This document shows positions 43,576-55,670 of a stretch of 64,000 bases of DNA, piece by piece. A program made the position numbers and the translations under genes. The stretch comes from Isoetes taiwanensis (taxonomy: Eukaryota; Streptophyta; Lycopodiopsida; Isoetales; Isoetaceae), in contig JAJEKV010000104.1 of the NCBI GenBank assembly GCA_021234155.1, positions 620,001-684,000 of the forward strand. The letters are read 5' to 3'. The notes below the pieces were generated by a model. The model saw nothing but the letters and a program-made list of their open reading frames with translations, made no database searches and was not told where the DNA came from. Within the stretch, counting starts at the first letter, position 1; every line of letters starts with the position of its first letter.

Positions 43576-44549
43576 CAAGTTTTTGCCAACCGTCTTGTAT
43601 ATTATGAGGCAGTCAAAGAAGTAGGTATTTTAGATGCAATATGAATGCTAGGTTATAGATGATGAAGCTTTTAATTCACTTATCCCTGTTTGGATATTCT
43701 TATGATACAGATTGGTGGACATTAGCTGATAATTGGGACTCTACTGTGTTATTTTAAACAATTTATTTTCATTTCATAACTACGCGTGGCACACAGACAA
43801 AGCAGGGCGAAGAAGCAAAGTACAGGGAGAACCCATTTCCGACAGAGAAGCGGCAGGATTGCAAGCTCACTTCCGTCAATGTAAGCCTCTCAATCCTTCT
43901 TCGTCACTAAAACCCATCTTCAAAATCCCAAATCTATTCAATATATTTCACTGATGCAATAAAGCGAATCATAAAAACAAAGACCAAACAGAAGCTTCAA
44001 ATTGGTAATTCTAGAGCTTGGGATTCGAACCCAATTGATTAAACCATTCCTTGCTTCTTTGCTTCCACAATCGCTCCTCCGCCAAATCCTACCCCGACTT
44101 AGATTTGGCAAAGTAAAACCCGCATAAAGCCCTAAACCATGAAATTACTAACAGGGCTTTGCAGCTTCATCCTCCACAACACAATGTATGATACATGAAT
44201 TCAAGCTTGAAGCACAAGAAATGAACCCAGACGTCCTCTTATCAGCATCCCAAAATAGAAAGGGAATGATCTTCAGCCGCACAAACAGAACCTTTGAAGA
44301 AAAAAAACCAATCCACGGGCTAACATGTTTTCCCCAAAAAAATTAAACAGAAGCGTCTCGAATCGTCATTGGGAAACCTGATTGTTTTGTTATTTGTCCA
44401 TACTTAAGGTTTTTGTACTAACAACTTACGTCTTTCTTTAATATAGAAGTCCATATGTTGATCAATTAAAGCATGCTAGAAATCAGTGGATTGCTCTTGA
44501 ACGACCAGGGAGGACACCGGGGATTTTTGGAAAAGGCATTGCTTGGCAG
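43576..44549 (+). pseudogene. Three splice-consistent internal exons of an unidentified gene
   Basis: Exon-like pieces with acceptor and donor on both sides: 43576-43624 (CTTTCTAG|CAAG, encoding VFANRLVYYEAVKEVG), 43797-43880 (CACAG|ACAA to CAAT|GTAAGC, encoding KYRENPFPTEKRQDCKLTS, exactly 28 codons) and 44447-44549 (AATATAG|AAGT to GGCAG|GTAGCT, encoding RNQWIALERPGRTPGIFGKG and IAWQ). I cannot name the gene. The phases are not all compatible with a direct chain, so an exon may be missing. It lies between the LINE-A1 insertion and later LINE fragments. Confidence 0.35.
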
Positions 44550-45400
44550 GTAGCTATTTATATTTTATAATTGGACTTTTGGAATTGTTAGATTTGTGTT
44601 AAATCTTATTGGATCCAATATAGAAATCTGAAGAATTAGCCAAATATACTATTATAAAAAAATCGGCAAAGAGGAAGGAGTCAAACAAACCAAGGCTGGG
44701 TGAAGCACTATGAATTTATTACTCTTTTCGGGATAGGTGGATGTATAAGGATTTAAATGATTGGATAGAAAATCCCCCCGAAAAACCAAGCCTTACATTC
44801 TTTTAAAAAAAACCAAAGGAAAGAAGCAATCTAGTTGATGTGGCTGGTTGACCAAATACTTATAAGAGGAAGAGAGCAATGAAAGAAGGTATCACCCAAT
44901 ATATAAACACAGTGAAAGATTTAAATAGTGAATGCAAAGGCTTACTGCATAAGTGATGAGGATCTCAAGACATATATCTTGATGTCATCATGGTATCTAA
45001 AAATATTTTTGCAGAAAAATACAAAGACTGCTGAGTTGCCAGATACAGTGAAGGGTTCACTCAAAAACAAATTGGGAATGCAATTCCGAATGTTCAATCC
45101 TAAAGATGTATAGTTTTTTGAGTTATCTACAGGTTGCAAAGGCATAGGTGGCAAGGACTTCCAAAATCACCAATAACTTGTTCAGACATGACATTATTAA
45201 ATATGTACATTGTATGCATCTTGTCTCCAATGGGTCCTCAATATTGTGTTGCGATATCATTAGCTCATTCAATTGGAGGTGATAAGCAAACTGCGAATGC
45301 AATATCGGATATCGAGTGATATCAAAATCAGATATAGCTTCAAGTGGTATCTCTTATCTTCTTATAGTTATGATTTCAAAACCTGGAGTATGTGGAGTAC
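44550..45400. other. Unassigned sequence
   Basis: A short frame (44928-45113, with NTKTAELPDTVKGSLKNKLG) shows no domain. No repeat is recognised. Confidence 0.35.
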
Positions 45401-45409
45401 AATCTAAAC

Positions 45410-45785
45410 AATGTTACCTTGAAAAGATCATGTGGAATGAAAGCCATACTCTTCTGAGTTGCCCTGCTTTTGAGATAGTCCGGAATCATTTTTTGACCTT
45501 AGCATTCCATTCCACGCTTCCACAACTTCTCAGAGCACCATCTGTGCATGACTTGGCATTATACATACTTGAGGTTCTAGATAAACGTCTGCAATTACTG
45601 AGCCCTCAGTAGTCATTATCTCTGCTTGTCTAGTATCATCATTACTGCAAAGGTTTTTCCCTTGAAAACCTTTCGAGGCAGGGGTTTTTTAATCCTAGTA
45701 GTAATGATTGTACTAGCCCATTGTATGGGTCCCATGACCTATTGGTCTCCGTGGACGTTAAAAAACTATTCTATTCTATTCTATT
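45410..45785 (+). mobile_element. LINE-A 3' end fragment
   Basis: HTLLSCPAFEIVRNHFLTLA resembles the Cys/His region HTFQSCPAYDQIRTRYAQLI of the 58.6-kb copy. The conserved 3' region follows (GCAAAGGTTTTTCCCTTGAA, GGGTCCCATGACCTATTGGT, CTCCGTGGACGTTAAAAA) and a (TTCTA)n tail near 45770-45785. 5'-truncated copy on the plus strand. Confidence 0.8.
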
Positions 45786-45791
45786 TTTACA

Positions 45792-46260
45792 ATGAACAAG
45801 AAAATAAAATTTGATTGGGTACCAAAGGAATATGTTTCTGATAGCCCTTCTTATGTAGATGTAGGTATGAATGGAGGGCCAGTGAACGTAGTGTCATTGA
45901 GGGCTCAAGTCGCAAAATATTTTATAAACTCTTTTTGTGAGAAACAAATTATAGTATGTGAATGGTACCTTTATGGCACACTGCTCAAGCAGCTATATGC
46001 TCTGGTTATGAAGCTATCTCTGTCGTAGCTGGGGAGTCAGAGAAAGTATTTTGTGATAAGATTTTATACAATGTTGTAAATTTTATAAAGAATGGGAGCC
46101 ATACTGAAATTGAAGATGAAGATCTTCCAAACAATAGCAAAAATATTATGGAAAAGCAAGTCATTGAAGATGCCATCAAGTTGGCCTTTTCCCAAGGCCA
46201 CTTGATAGCAATGCAAAACCAGCAGCAATCTTACTTGCTAGGCAACAAATATTGTAAGGA
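45792..46260 (+). pseudogene. Unrecognised protein remnant with one frameshift
   Basis: The first frame encodes KFDWVPKEYVSDSPSYVDVG and LRAQVAKYFINSFCEKQIIV. At GAATGGTACC (about 45960) it passes into a second frame with AAICSGYEAISVVAGESEKV and KILYNVVNFIKNG. I recognise no domain. It could belong to the FCP1-like gene downstream or to an element. Confidence 0.35.
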
Positions 46261-46380
46261 TGTCTTCTCTCATTCTCCTTTCTTTTTCACTCTCTCTCTC
46301 TCTTTCCTCTATCTTTACTCTTTTTTCATGTCCTTAAAATGTGGTGATTCGGGATCCTCCATCTTTACTCCTTCTTCATG

Positions 46381-46576
46381 TATTTTAAAACTTGAGCATG
46401 GGGCTCGAAGCGGCCCAACAGGGAAGCTCGCCAATGCTACTCAAGTCTAATGGACTCAGGGCCTCACGGACAATAATTCTATTCTATTTTACTCTACTCT
46501 ACTCTACTCTACTCTACTCTACTCTACTCTACTCTACTCTACTCTACTCTACTCTACTCTACTCTACTCTATTCTG
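46381..46576 (+). repeat. LINE-like 3' tail expanded into an (ACTCT)n microsatellite
   Basis: GGGCCTCACGGACAATAATT and CTATTCTATTTT resemble a diverged LINE-A 3' end. They are followed by 16 perfect ACTCT units (46491-46570). The microsatellite probably grew from the pentanucleotide tail. Confidence 0.75.
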
Positions 46577-46579
46577 AAA

Positions 46580-47080
46580 CATGGTGATTTGGGATCCTCC
46601 ATCTTTACTCTTTTTTCATGTCCTTAAAAAGTGATTGATTTGGGAAGCTGATGGGCCAGAGTCAAGTCAATAAATTTCAATATGTCCTTAAAGTGATAAT
46701 ATTGAAGTTGATGGGTCAGACTAAGTGTGTTAAGCTTAATATGTCCTTAGGGTGGTGGTTTTCAAAGTTGATGCGTCAGACTCAAGTCCATGAACTTTTA
46801 CTAATGAATGGTTTTCTTATCTTCAATATGTCCTTAAAGTGGTAATTTTGAAGTTGATGGGTCAGACTAAGTCTTAATATAGTGCTTTCGGAAGTTGATG
46901 GGTCGAGCTCAAGTCCGTGAACTTTTACGAATGAATTATTTTCTTACCTTCAATATATCCTTAAAGTGGTAATCTTGAAGTCCGTGTGAAGTTTAATATG
47001 ATCCTTAAGGTGGTGATTTTGGAAGTAAATGGGTCAGACTCAATTCCGTGAACTTTTACTAATGAATTGTTTTCTTACAT
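46580..47080 (+). repeat. Degenerate tandem repeat, about 60-bp units
   Basis: ATGTCCTTAAAGTGGTAATT and GAAGTTGATGGGTCAGACT recur about seven times with a longer insert (GTGAACTTTTACTAATGAAT) in every second or third unit. Confidence 0.8.
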
Positions 47081-47093
47081 TTTCTTACTCTTT

Positions 47094-48482
47094 AGGTTTG
47101 AGTCTAGAAATCGATGAGGATGGCCTTAATGAACCTAGAGTTGGACCATCGGGGGTGGCCTTCAAGAACCTAGAGATTTGCATCGGATTGCATTGGATCA
47201 TGGTGATGGAGATGTCAGGACTGACATAGATGAGGTTGGAAATGATGTAAATAAGTTAGATGAATATGATAGACCAGATGGAAGCAACTCAGAGACACAT
47301 GAAGAATGTATTATTACTAACCCATGTGTTCATAGGAAGCTATTGATATCAAGTCTTAATGGAGTACTTCTCTATTCATGCCAGAAAGGACGTGTGCCTA
47401 TCTACGTGACGTCGATCAAGACAAAAATGAGGCACATATTTCTTCGTCCTCGAGTTCTTGACTTCGTTCAGACATGCTTAAAAGTTTTTGATATGGCTAT
47501 TTCGTCACAGGGAATAAATTACTAATCGCATATTTCTTATTAGCCAGAATGACTTTAGCTAAACTTGCTCGACATTAATCCCAAAACTTTCTGTAGTTTA
47601 GCTAAACTCTACACATTTTTCCTCTCATACTTTCTAGTGTTTAGCTAAACTAATCCAAATATCATCCAAAAAATTTCTCTAGTGAGGCCAACGAAAAATA
47701 TTAAACCAAATTACTATACTTTTTTTCAATTGTTTCCACTTATTTTAGTCTAGGCCGCAATGCTAGAAACTAAACTACTAATCATATATTTCTTATAAAC
47801 TAGAATGATGTTAGCTAAACTAGCCTGAAATTCATTCTAAAAGTTTCTGTGGTTTAGCTAAACAATACAAAATTTGACTCTTTTACTTTCTAGCGTTTGG
47901 CTAAAGAGCTCTTGGATTGGTGCAGTCCCGAAAAAAGTTAAGCTAAAATTATTAATTTTTTCCACATTTTTTTCATTTACTTTAGCCAATTCTTTTTGAA
48001 ATTGTGCTAAAAAATCGCCAAATAGCTAAGTTTAGCCCTTAAATTATTCCATGTTTCGTCAGCTCAGGATTTGGAAAGTATCAGATCAACTTTAAATACA
48101 TTTCTTCCAGATTTAGTCATGAAATCGTTTGCTTTTATTTGATCACAGACTGAGTGTGTTGGATCTTCTATTACCCTTCATAAATATGGAAAGACATCTT
48201 TGTCTATTAAGACCTTGGAAAAGGTTTATGATAAGCAATTTGGCAAATATAAATAAAAAAAATAGATTCATAGTCGATAACTATGCTTCTAAGTGCTACT
48301 ACAACTTGCATAATGCTTGGTTTATAGAACCATATTTGGTATCTAATTATATGAAAGATGATTATCTGATGGGCGAGTTGTTGCCAAAGATACAGATTGT
48401 AAGTGCATCAGAAAACCTTGTAGATGCTTTGGCATCTTTTCCAGAAATGAAGAAGATAACTCCCGACGATGCTGATGTGTAG
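47094..48482 (+). pseudogene. FCP1/NIF-like phosphatase domain protein, decayed
   Basis: FCP1-homology (NIF) phosphatases of the HAD fold include RNA polymerase II CTD phosphatases. The first piece (about 47320-47515) reads RKLLISSLNGVLLYSCQKGR, then HIFLRPRVLDFVQTCLKVFD and MAISS, aligning with the catalytic start of NIF domains. The second piece (48130-48480) has SIKTLEKVYDKQFGKY in one frame, then NRFIVDNYASKCYYNLHNAW and YMKDDYLMGELLPKIQIVSA, the C-terminal half. Expected D-L-D-G-V is replaced by S-S-L-N-G-V, so both catalytic Asp are gone. The second half changes frame and has a TGA where a Trp is expected. The two halves are separated by a repeat-filled intron-like segment (47520-48050). 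Confidence 0.6.
47516..48050. repeat. TTTAGCTAAA palindrome-rich insert with tandem duplication
   Basis: GTTTAGCTAAAC and variants occur about eight times. The block starting ACTAATCGCATATTTCTTAT at 47522 recurs at about 47777 (ACTAATCATATATTTCTTAT) followed by the same motif order, so there is a tandem duplication of about 255 bp. It separates the two halves of the FCP1-like remnant and may be an intron insertion by another palindrome-bearing element. Confidence 0.65.
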
Positions 48483-49480
48483 AGATTTTGAATAGAGGTC
48501 ATTCAATATACATGCCAATGGTACACAAATTATAAAACAAATAATGTTAAATTTAGTCCGCTAAATTAAAAAATAGGAAGTGACATAGGTCTTAATGTTA
48601 GAGTGGTGTGTGTGTCATACGTTTTAAGGGATGCTACCAAGTGGCATGAAGTAAAAATTCCACCTATGCCTCCTCCTACTACTCCTCGATAGGCCTCTTC
48701 TGCCTCTATCAATCTTGAATGTGCAAACATGCTCCCACTCTACACAACGCAGATGTTGGGACAGACAGCAATGCTGTTACCAGCATTTTCTACAACGTTT
48801 GTGAACATACAAGCAACATCATGAATGGGCTTTGAACACATGTGAAGGTTTCCATACTAGATGCTCACTGAAATCTCTACATCATGCAACTTAATAATAA
48901 GATTACTAGAGATATTGGAGCACTCGAAGAAAGAGGCTGCAATTAGGGAGACGAAAATGCTTGAACTCATGCAAAGTATGATGTCAATTCTTGAGGGCAG
49001 AAAATTTTTCCATTAAGCAGGAAATAGCAAAGATGAAGGCAATTTCTGACATGCCAAGGCAAGGGTCTGGTACACAACTGGGGTACATGGGAGATGAAGA
49101 ATGCAGTACCATAGCCGAGGTCATCTCCAATTTGAATGATCGAATGGACAACATTAACGTTAAGGATTGTTAGAGTACCCGAAAAACATCAAGAAAATAC
49201 AAAGGAAGAGGTCCAAAAAAATCTAAGTTGCCATTGGTTTGATAGCATATGGTATACAAGGAAGCTAGAGGATATGAAAAGCCAGAAAAGATAAAAACAT
49301 ATGTGAAAGTGGTTAGGAGGAAGAAGACAGAGTATACAGCAGTGAGACAATTAGTAGACATGATAACGTGGTCCGAAAAAAGTTCTAGAGTAAGCTGAAA
49401 AGGTATCAGAATTGGGCCTTAATGGACTTATGCATCAAATTGCACTATGTAATTGGGATTGACAACAAATTGGAAAAAAA
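48483..49480 (+). other. Mostly unassigned, possible LINE ORF1 remnant
   Basis: A frame at 48991-49173 (KQEIAKMKAISDMPRQGSG, then NLNDRMDNINV) looks like a coiled-coil fragment upstream of the RT fragment and could be what is left of its first ORF. Weak. Confidence 0.3.
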
Positions 49481-49489
49481 CAATGATCA

Positions 49490-50430
49490 ATTTTTGTAAT
49501 GCTATAGATGTTGGGATGCAGGGGATCCAAACAACTATAGGATGATTATGGTCAACAGTCCCTTCGCAAAGCTCTTTGCAACCATTATCGTACAGATAAT
49601 AAGCTCCTGGGCAGATTAGAATGAAAAGAGGTCTAAGATGCAAGCAGGTTTCTGGCCCAAGAAGCCTACAATTGACAATATCTTGGTGCTTAGAAGTATA
49701 GTTGACTCAGTGAAGAAGACAAAGAAGCCACTCTTTGCACCTTTCGTTGATTTCTCCAAGCAAGAAGATCGAACATGTAGAAAATAATGGAGAAACTAGG
49801 GGTCCCAACACATTTACAAAATGTGGTTGCTACATTGTACGAAGAAGTCTGGATACGTTTATCATCCCCCGTGCCATGAGACATTAGAATTAAAAGCAAT
49901 ATTAGAGTTAAGCAGGGATGCCCACTATCACCCACCTTGTTTGGTACTGTCATTGATGAATTGGAAGATTGGGTTTCTAATAGTACGGGGCAACACTAAT
50001 AATGTACGTAATATTTTTGCTATTATGTATAGATGATGTAGTCATTTTTCCAAGAGTGTAGGGGGTTTACAAAAACATTTGGCAACCGTAGCAGCCTTCT
50101 GTGACTCAATGGAAATGAGGATCAATTTATCCAAAACAAAAGTTATGGTATTTGGTACTCAGAAGACAGATATATTTTTCACTATAAAGGAAAAAAAATG
50201 GACATAGTATTTACATATAAATATCTTGGCTTCTTAGTAGATCAGTCCTACAGATGGGACAAAGCAGTTGACCAAAACGTAGACAGTGGGCTAAAAGCCT
50301 TGTTTGCTATGCAGAAGAAATGTAAGAATGCAGATATCAGTGATTTTGGATTTAAAAAAAAAATTGATTTGCTCCTTGGTACGACAGGCAATTTTGCATA
50401 ATTATGCAATATGGAGGCCTCGTTTATCGT
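49490..50430 (+). mobile_element. LINE reverse transcriptase fragment, decayed
   Basis: Translation in changing frames gives GDPNNYRMIMVNSPFAKLFA, KMQAGFWPKKPTIDNILVLR, KKPLFAPFVDFSK, then VKQGCPLSPTLFGTVIDELE, a DDVVIFPRV piece, and YKYLGFLVDQSYRWDKAVDQ. This is the RT palm and thumb of a LINE-A relative (GCPLSPTLFG-x-x-ID-x-LE). Several stops and indels are present. Confidence 0.8.
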
Positions 50431-50524
50431 TGGATCAACAACAACTCGAACTCAAAGTGTAGTTTTTTGCTGTTGTTTCTGCAAAAAAAAAACAATTAAA
50501 GACCATGCACTATTTTGTTCCGAA

Positions 50525-51040
50525 ATAGCTAGAAACATGTGGTTTTCAAGTATGGTTTTCAGACGTACAACATTGGTGTGGTTTTTTTATGTGGTTTTCA
50601 ACTATGTGTGGTTTTTTAATGTAGTTTTCACAAATAAAAAACTTGTGTGGTTTTCGATCAGGTGTGGCTTTCAAGTTTAGTTTTTACAAATAAAAAATCT
50701 TGTGTAGTTTTCTTAAGTGTGGTTTTCAAATGTAAGAAATTGTTTTTGGTTCTCAAGTGTAGTTTCCACCATGGTTTTCAAGTGTGATTTTCACCATGAT
50801 TTTTAGACAAACACAACATGTTCAAAACCAAAATAGCACATGGTTTTTAAGTGTGGCCTTCACCCGAAAACAACGCATAGCTTTCATATGTAAGTTTTTT
50901 TTGCATAGTTTTCCTTCAATTACCAATTATTTGTATTGTTTGTAGTGCAGCATAGTTTTCATATGTAAGTTTTTTTTGGCATAGTTTTCCTTCCTTCCTT
51001 CCTTCCTAAGTTTTTTGGCATAGTTTTCCTTCAATTATAC
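50525..51040 (+). repeat. Degenerate TGTGGTTTTCAAG repeats
   Basis: About 20 imperfect units of TGTGGTTTTCAAGT with spacers, ending in a TTCCTTCCTTCC run near 50990 and a duplicated GCATAGTTTTCCTTCAATTA. Confidence 0.8.
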
Positions 51041-51059
51041 ACAATGCTAGACTATTTTC

Positions 51060-51660
51060 GGTTCTGAACATTAGATTTGAAGGTGCTTTTGGCCTAGTAT
51101 AATCGCTCATTTCTGCATTGATCAGAAAGAACGTGGGTGGTGGATGGGGTAAAACAAGGGAAGGCTGTAAATCTGGCAAAAGAGTGAGGCATTCAGGGAG
51201 TCAGGATATTCTGCAGCGATTCCCATTAATCCAAATGCATTACAAGGCTCTGTTGTTTTGATAAAACTATTTTAACCCTGTCACAAACACAAAACCGTCA
51301 TGAAAGAACAAATAGACACAAAACAGATGTCCCTTGTGCAACCAAGGAAGACATGATAAAGAAGAAACTCCTGCAAATTATCTTGAGCTTATGTAATCCA
51401 AATATGCAAAACCTAATCCATCAATCAGGCTGCATGTGGGTGCCAGTAAAACATGATAAAAACTCAAAACTATAGAAAATCGTCCACATAAAACGTACAA
51501 ATTTACATAATAACATGAGATTTACGCAGACGATGCATTGTAAAAATAATTCAGAGAATGGACTGAGGATTAGACAAAACGCTACGAAACTCAGAGTAAA
51601 TAAAAAACAGAGAAATCGGTGGTGTTCAGAAAACACCATTTTTTGACCTAGAACAGAAGA
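51060..51660. other. 3' flank of histone H4
   Basis: No gene seen; presumably holds the H4 3' UTR close to 51660. Confidence 0.45.
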
Positions 51661-51663
51661 AAT

Positions 51664-52071
<408 letters not shown>

Positions 52072-52119
52072 GACGGAAGCTCAAGAACAAGTGCCTGTTT
52101 CTTTGGATTCCAGGAATCG

Positions 52120-52127
52120 TATTTATA
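52120..52127 (-). promoter_or_regulatory. TATA box of histone H4
   Basis: TATAAATA on the minus strand, about 145 bp upstream of the ATG. The implied leader is about 115 nt and contains the 30-bp repeats. Confidence 0.8.
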
Positions 52128-52159
52128 GGCCCTTCTTGCGCGCTTCTCAGCCGCTAGAT

Positions 52160-52254
52160 TAGATCTGGACGGTCGATTATCTTTAGACATTCCTAGCCGC
52201 TCGATTCTTTCTACGGTCGGATTTTAAGCTTTCGCATCAAGATCGTTGACGTGG
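52160..52254 (-). promoter_or_regulatory. Histone promoter elements (type I element and CGACCGT motifs)
   Basis: CCACGTCAACGATCTTGA (52237-52254, minus) matches the first part of the plant histone type I element CCACGTCANCGATCCGCG, that is, the ACGTCA hexamer next to a reversed-octamer-like core. AATCCGACCGT and AATCGACCGT occur between it and the TATA box. This supports S-phase expression. Confidence 0.75.
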
Positions 52255-52259
52255 CTTTT

Positions 52260-53110
52260 TTTGAATTTGAAGGCGGGAAAGTTTGCCTTTGTGTTTTTTA
52301 TGTGCACTATTTTTGCCAATCATTTATTATGTCTATACATAGTAGCCCCCGTGTTGAAGGTTCGAAATTAAATTTTCCTACACTCCAAGACTTGGTTCTC
52401 GAAATTCCTTGGAACCCTAGTACTTTATCTTGTTGATTCAAAACTTCACAACATAGTTTGGAAGAGTAATAAATTTTCCTCCTAAAAAATAGTGATTCTT
52501 TTTTATACCTGGTAGGAATCGAGGAGAAGTATGTTAGTTAGTAGGTTGGATTAGATCCAACAAGAAACTTGTTGATTTGCCCAAAACAATTCTCGAACCA
52601 AGCCCTTACAGCTTTCCAGCCACAATTTAATTTTTCTATTGTTATATGGACCAATAATGAGTTTAAAGTTATATATAAAATTGAAGTACTATAGAATCTA
52701 CCTAGAACTCAGCTAGAACATAGACTGTGGTTTGTCTGGAAATCCTTCAATATTGCAAATTGATATGGCAACTGAATGTGCCAATGTGAAATATATTACG
52801 AATGAATCATCCATGCTTGCCATTTGCTTATTATTCTTAACTAGTTAACATAAGCTTACTTTGAATGCAGTGATACCTTCGCGAAAGTACTCCATCCGGC
52901 AGGATCATAGCCAAAAAAAATCCGTCCCATGGAATCATTTGCCCAAACTACGCAGTAAGGAGTTTACCTGCGAATTTTTGGGCAATTTTTTTGCCATATT
53001 GCAAATAAATTCATAGGTTTTTTATTTTTGGTTCAATCTTATTTTTGGTTTGCAACGATCAATAGCTCTAATCCGTCTAGTTTCAACCACTATGGAAGTG
53101 GTCTAAATTG
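52260..53110. other. Upstream flank of H4, nothing else seen
   Basis: Short frames only; no repeat identified. Confidence 0.4.
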
Positions 53111-53112
53111 AA

Positions 53113-53233
53113 TATCTAGCATTATAACAGGGGGTTACTTTTGTATTTTTGTATGTTTTTTACTAAGGTTTTGCTATGATTTTCTGGTGTATTTCAATTT
53201 ACGTACTAATGCGTACATCTAGAGTGCGCATAC
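53113..53233 (-). repeat. Dispersed repeat family B, copy 5
   Basis: ATCTAGCATTATAACAGGGG to GCGTACATCTAGAGTGCGCA, orientation as the 36.6-kb copy. Confidence 0.75.
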
Positions 53234-53352
53234 GCTTTCATTGTTTTTATGGCACTTAGACAATGGTCTAACCCCTTGAAAAAAAAAATGTGATATATTG
53301 AAAAAAAAAAATGGAATATGGCATGCAAGGCTACTTTAGGGTTCTTCTGGAA

Positions 53353-53586
53353 TTAGGGTTCTCCTGGAAAGACCTCTGCCGCTGAAGCTCTGTTCTTCTG
53401 CAACACTAACAAGTTTCGAATTTCATCCTCTGTTGATGGGCTTGAGTTTTCATCAGGCAAATCCTTATAACAGATCCGAGAAATTAATGTCTCCCATTGC
53501 TTAATGTATCCCATTGGAGAGCACACAGGGTCGGAACTTGCAGGGATTTCAGGGTTGTGACAAGCTATATGACCCTTTCTATGCAA
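53353..53586 (-). CDS. Unrecognised 77-codon frame
   Basis: Encodes CHNPEIPASSDPVCSPMGYI and a hydrophilic tail with ENSSPSTEDEIRNLLVLQ. The composition is protein-like, but no family is known to me and no splice partner was found. Confidence 0.2.
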   Translation of the reverse strand: MHRKGHIACHNPEIPASSDPVCSPMGYIKQWETLISRICYKDLPDENSSPSTEDEIRNLLVLQKNRASAAEVFPGEP

Positions 53587-53599
53587 GGACAGATGTAGA

Positions 53600-55320
53600 T
53601 GTGTTTAAGACAGCTTCGCAGAATTCTAAAAGCGCCTTGGTCGCTTCCATGATCTATTGAACTTTCTTATTATGCTTATGGCAAGCTACGTAGCGGCTTC
53701 GTAAGTCTCTTTTCAACTCGCTACCAATTGGTTTTGGGTGTAATGTAAACTTTTCATCACTCTTCCCGATTTAACCGCATAACGACCTTTAAGCTTCGAG
53801 ATACGGCACCCTCAAGGTAGTCTAGAACTTTTTTCATTTCCATTAAACTTCTTAGAGAGAAATGACAGTGATCCTATGCCAGATTTTCTTCTTGTGGCCT
53901 TCATGCAAATGGAGGAGATGACTATTCTTGAAAGAGTAAACCCGCTTCTCGCACTGGGTTTGCGACTTCAGATTCCTTTAAGAATGAAGGCCATTTGTGG
54001 AAACAGTAATAAATGTTGTTGCAAACTATATGCCTGTGTGGAGTTGAACTAGTGGCCTAAGGTGCTGATCATACTTTTATTTACTCTCTGAACCATATGC
54101 AAGAGGTCAAATTTGCATATCCCCCAAGTTGAGAATTTACTGAATTGTACAATGTTGTTATCTGAAAATTATAATTCACATTTTAACTTTCCGTCCGATG
54201 AGTCTTATTTAGGAATTTGATCTTACATTATGTCTTGGATCATGCTCATCAGGACACTACGTATTCAAGGATCTCCATCTGCTTGAGTAAGAGGTTTATG
54301 TAAGTGACTTATTTGAATAGCGTATTTGGCGTTCAATCCAAGAAAGAAATCTGTTGTTAAAATTGGAATATTTAATTAACGGAGTGTAATAAGCAAACCT
54401 AACAAGAAAATGACTATAGTATAACAAATCTTATAAGTTCTAATGAAGGCATTTGTTTGTTGACTGATCATGCAGCTTGTTTGGATGTTCAATGCTCAAT
54501 GGGTTTTCATTTGTTTCTTGGCTAAGTAATGTCAAATTCACTGCTACTTTTCCATTCATTGAGGCAGAGTACTTGGCACTCTCGTAAAATCGAGAGCGAT
54601 CAAACCGGCGTGTCGCGTTTTGTTATGATCAATGTAAGCACATGGAAGGTGGTGGGATTTCGAATCAGAATGCATCTCCAACAGAAAAAAAGAAAGAAAT
54701 ACTAACTAAATGACTTGCACATCATCAATTCAAGAAATTCAAAGAAAAGGCCGCAAAGAATTCAAATTTTTGAGGGGGAGGCAGATTTATGAAGCTATGT
54801 CTCATCCAATATGGATCAATGCAGTGTATCAGCACAAATCGGATTCATCGTTATCTCTTGTACTGACATTAGGCTTTTGACTGTTTGTTTGCCTGCAGAC
54901 TCCTTTCTTCTTATTAGTATTGTATCATGTACTTTATTTCATATCATGTACAACGTGCAAGGTTCTTATTTTTTGAACTTTGGTCTTTTTGCCATTTACA
55001 TAAGAATTTTTTTTTGGCAAATGGGTGTCTTTCAGCTATTACCGTTATGTGTTTTCCATGAAAGCTCTCTCTTTATCGCTACAAGCTTTGCAGCTCAAGT
55101 TTGATATTTATTATTTACAGATAAAATAATGTGGTTGCTTTCCTCATCGCTTGCCTGCAAAACAAAAAACTCCTCCTTTATATATCTATCATTAAGATGG
55201 TCATATTTGCTGATCTTTGTAAAACGCATGTCGATATGGAATTAAAATTCCTATTTGTATATTTCTTGGCACTTACATAAACAGGCTAACTGGCCCATAA
55301 AGTTTACCTTTGTTTGCTTT
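53600..55320. other. Intergenic DNA
   Basis: No supported feature. A 97-codon plus-strand frame at 54811 is hydrophobic (LLTVCLPADSFLLISIVSC), with no signature. Confidence 0.45.
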
Positions 55321-55321
55321 A

Positions 55322-55670
55322 GTTAGGGCCCGAAGGGCCCAAAATTTTTTTTAATATAACAATCAACACACAACTACCATTAACATTATTAACACAAACC
55401 ATTGCATTTAACACATTTAAATTAAAATCCCCCTTAAACCCCCTTTGGTTTGGGTGCATATTCACACGGGGGGTTACTCCGGGCAACGAGAGCTGTCGGA
55501 TGGGCATATTTGCCTTTTATTCCAAGATCTGGACCGTACAAAGCGATCCTCGTTTGTGGGGTATGCATGTACAAGTTTTTGTATACTGTATATTAAAGTT
55601 TGCAAAATACTATAAGGTTTGAGAGAATGTACTTAATGGTGTTAATTTTGTACATGTATTATAAATATAT
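55322..55670 (-). repeat. Foldback/MITE-like repeat, copy 6 (single arm)
   Basis: On the plus strand AGGGCCCGAAGGGCCC near 55325, AACCATTGCATTTAACACAT, GGTTTGGGTGCATATTCACA, then CGTTTGTGGGGTATGCATGT and TTTGCAAAATACTATAAGG. Reverse of copy 3. Confidence 0.8.

Noticed and set aside
44025-44045. GGGATTCGAACCC, resembling the T-arm of a tRNA
   Set aside because: No matching acceptor stem, D-arm or anticodon arm at the right distance on either strand.
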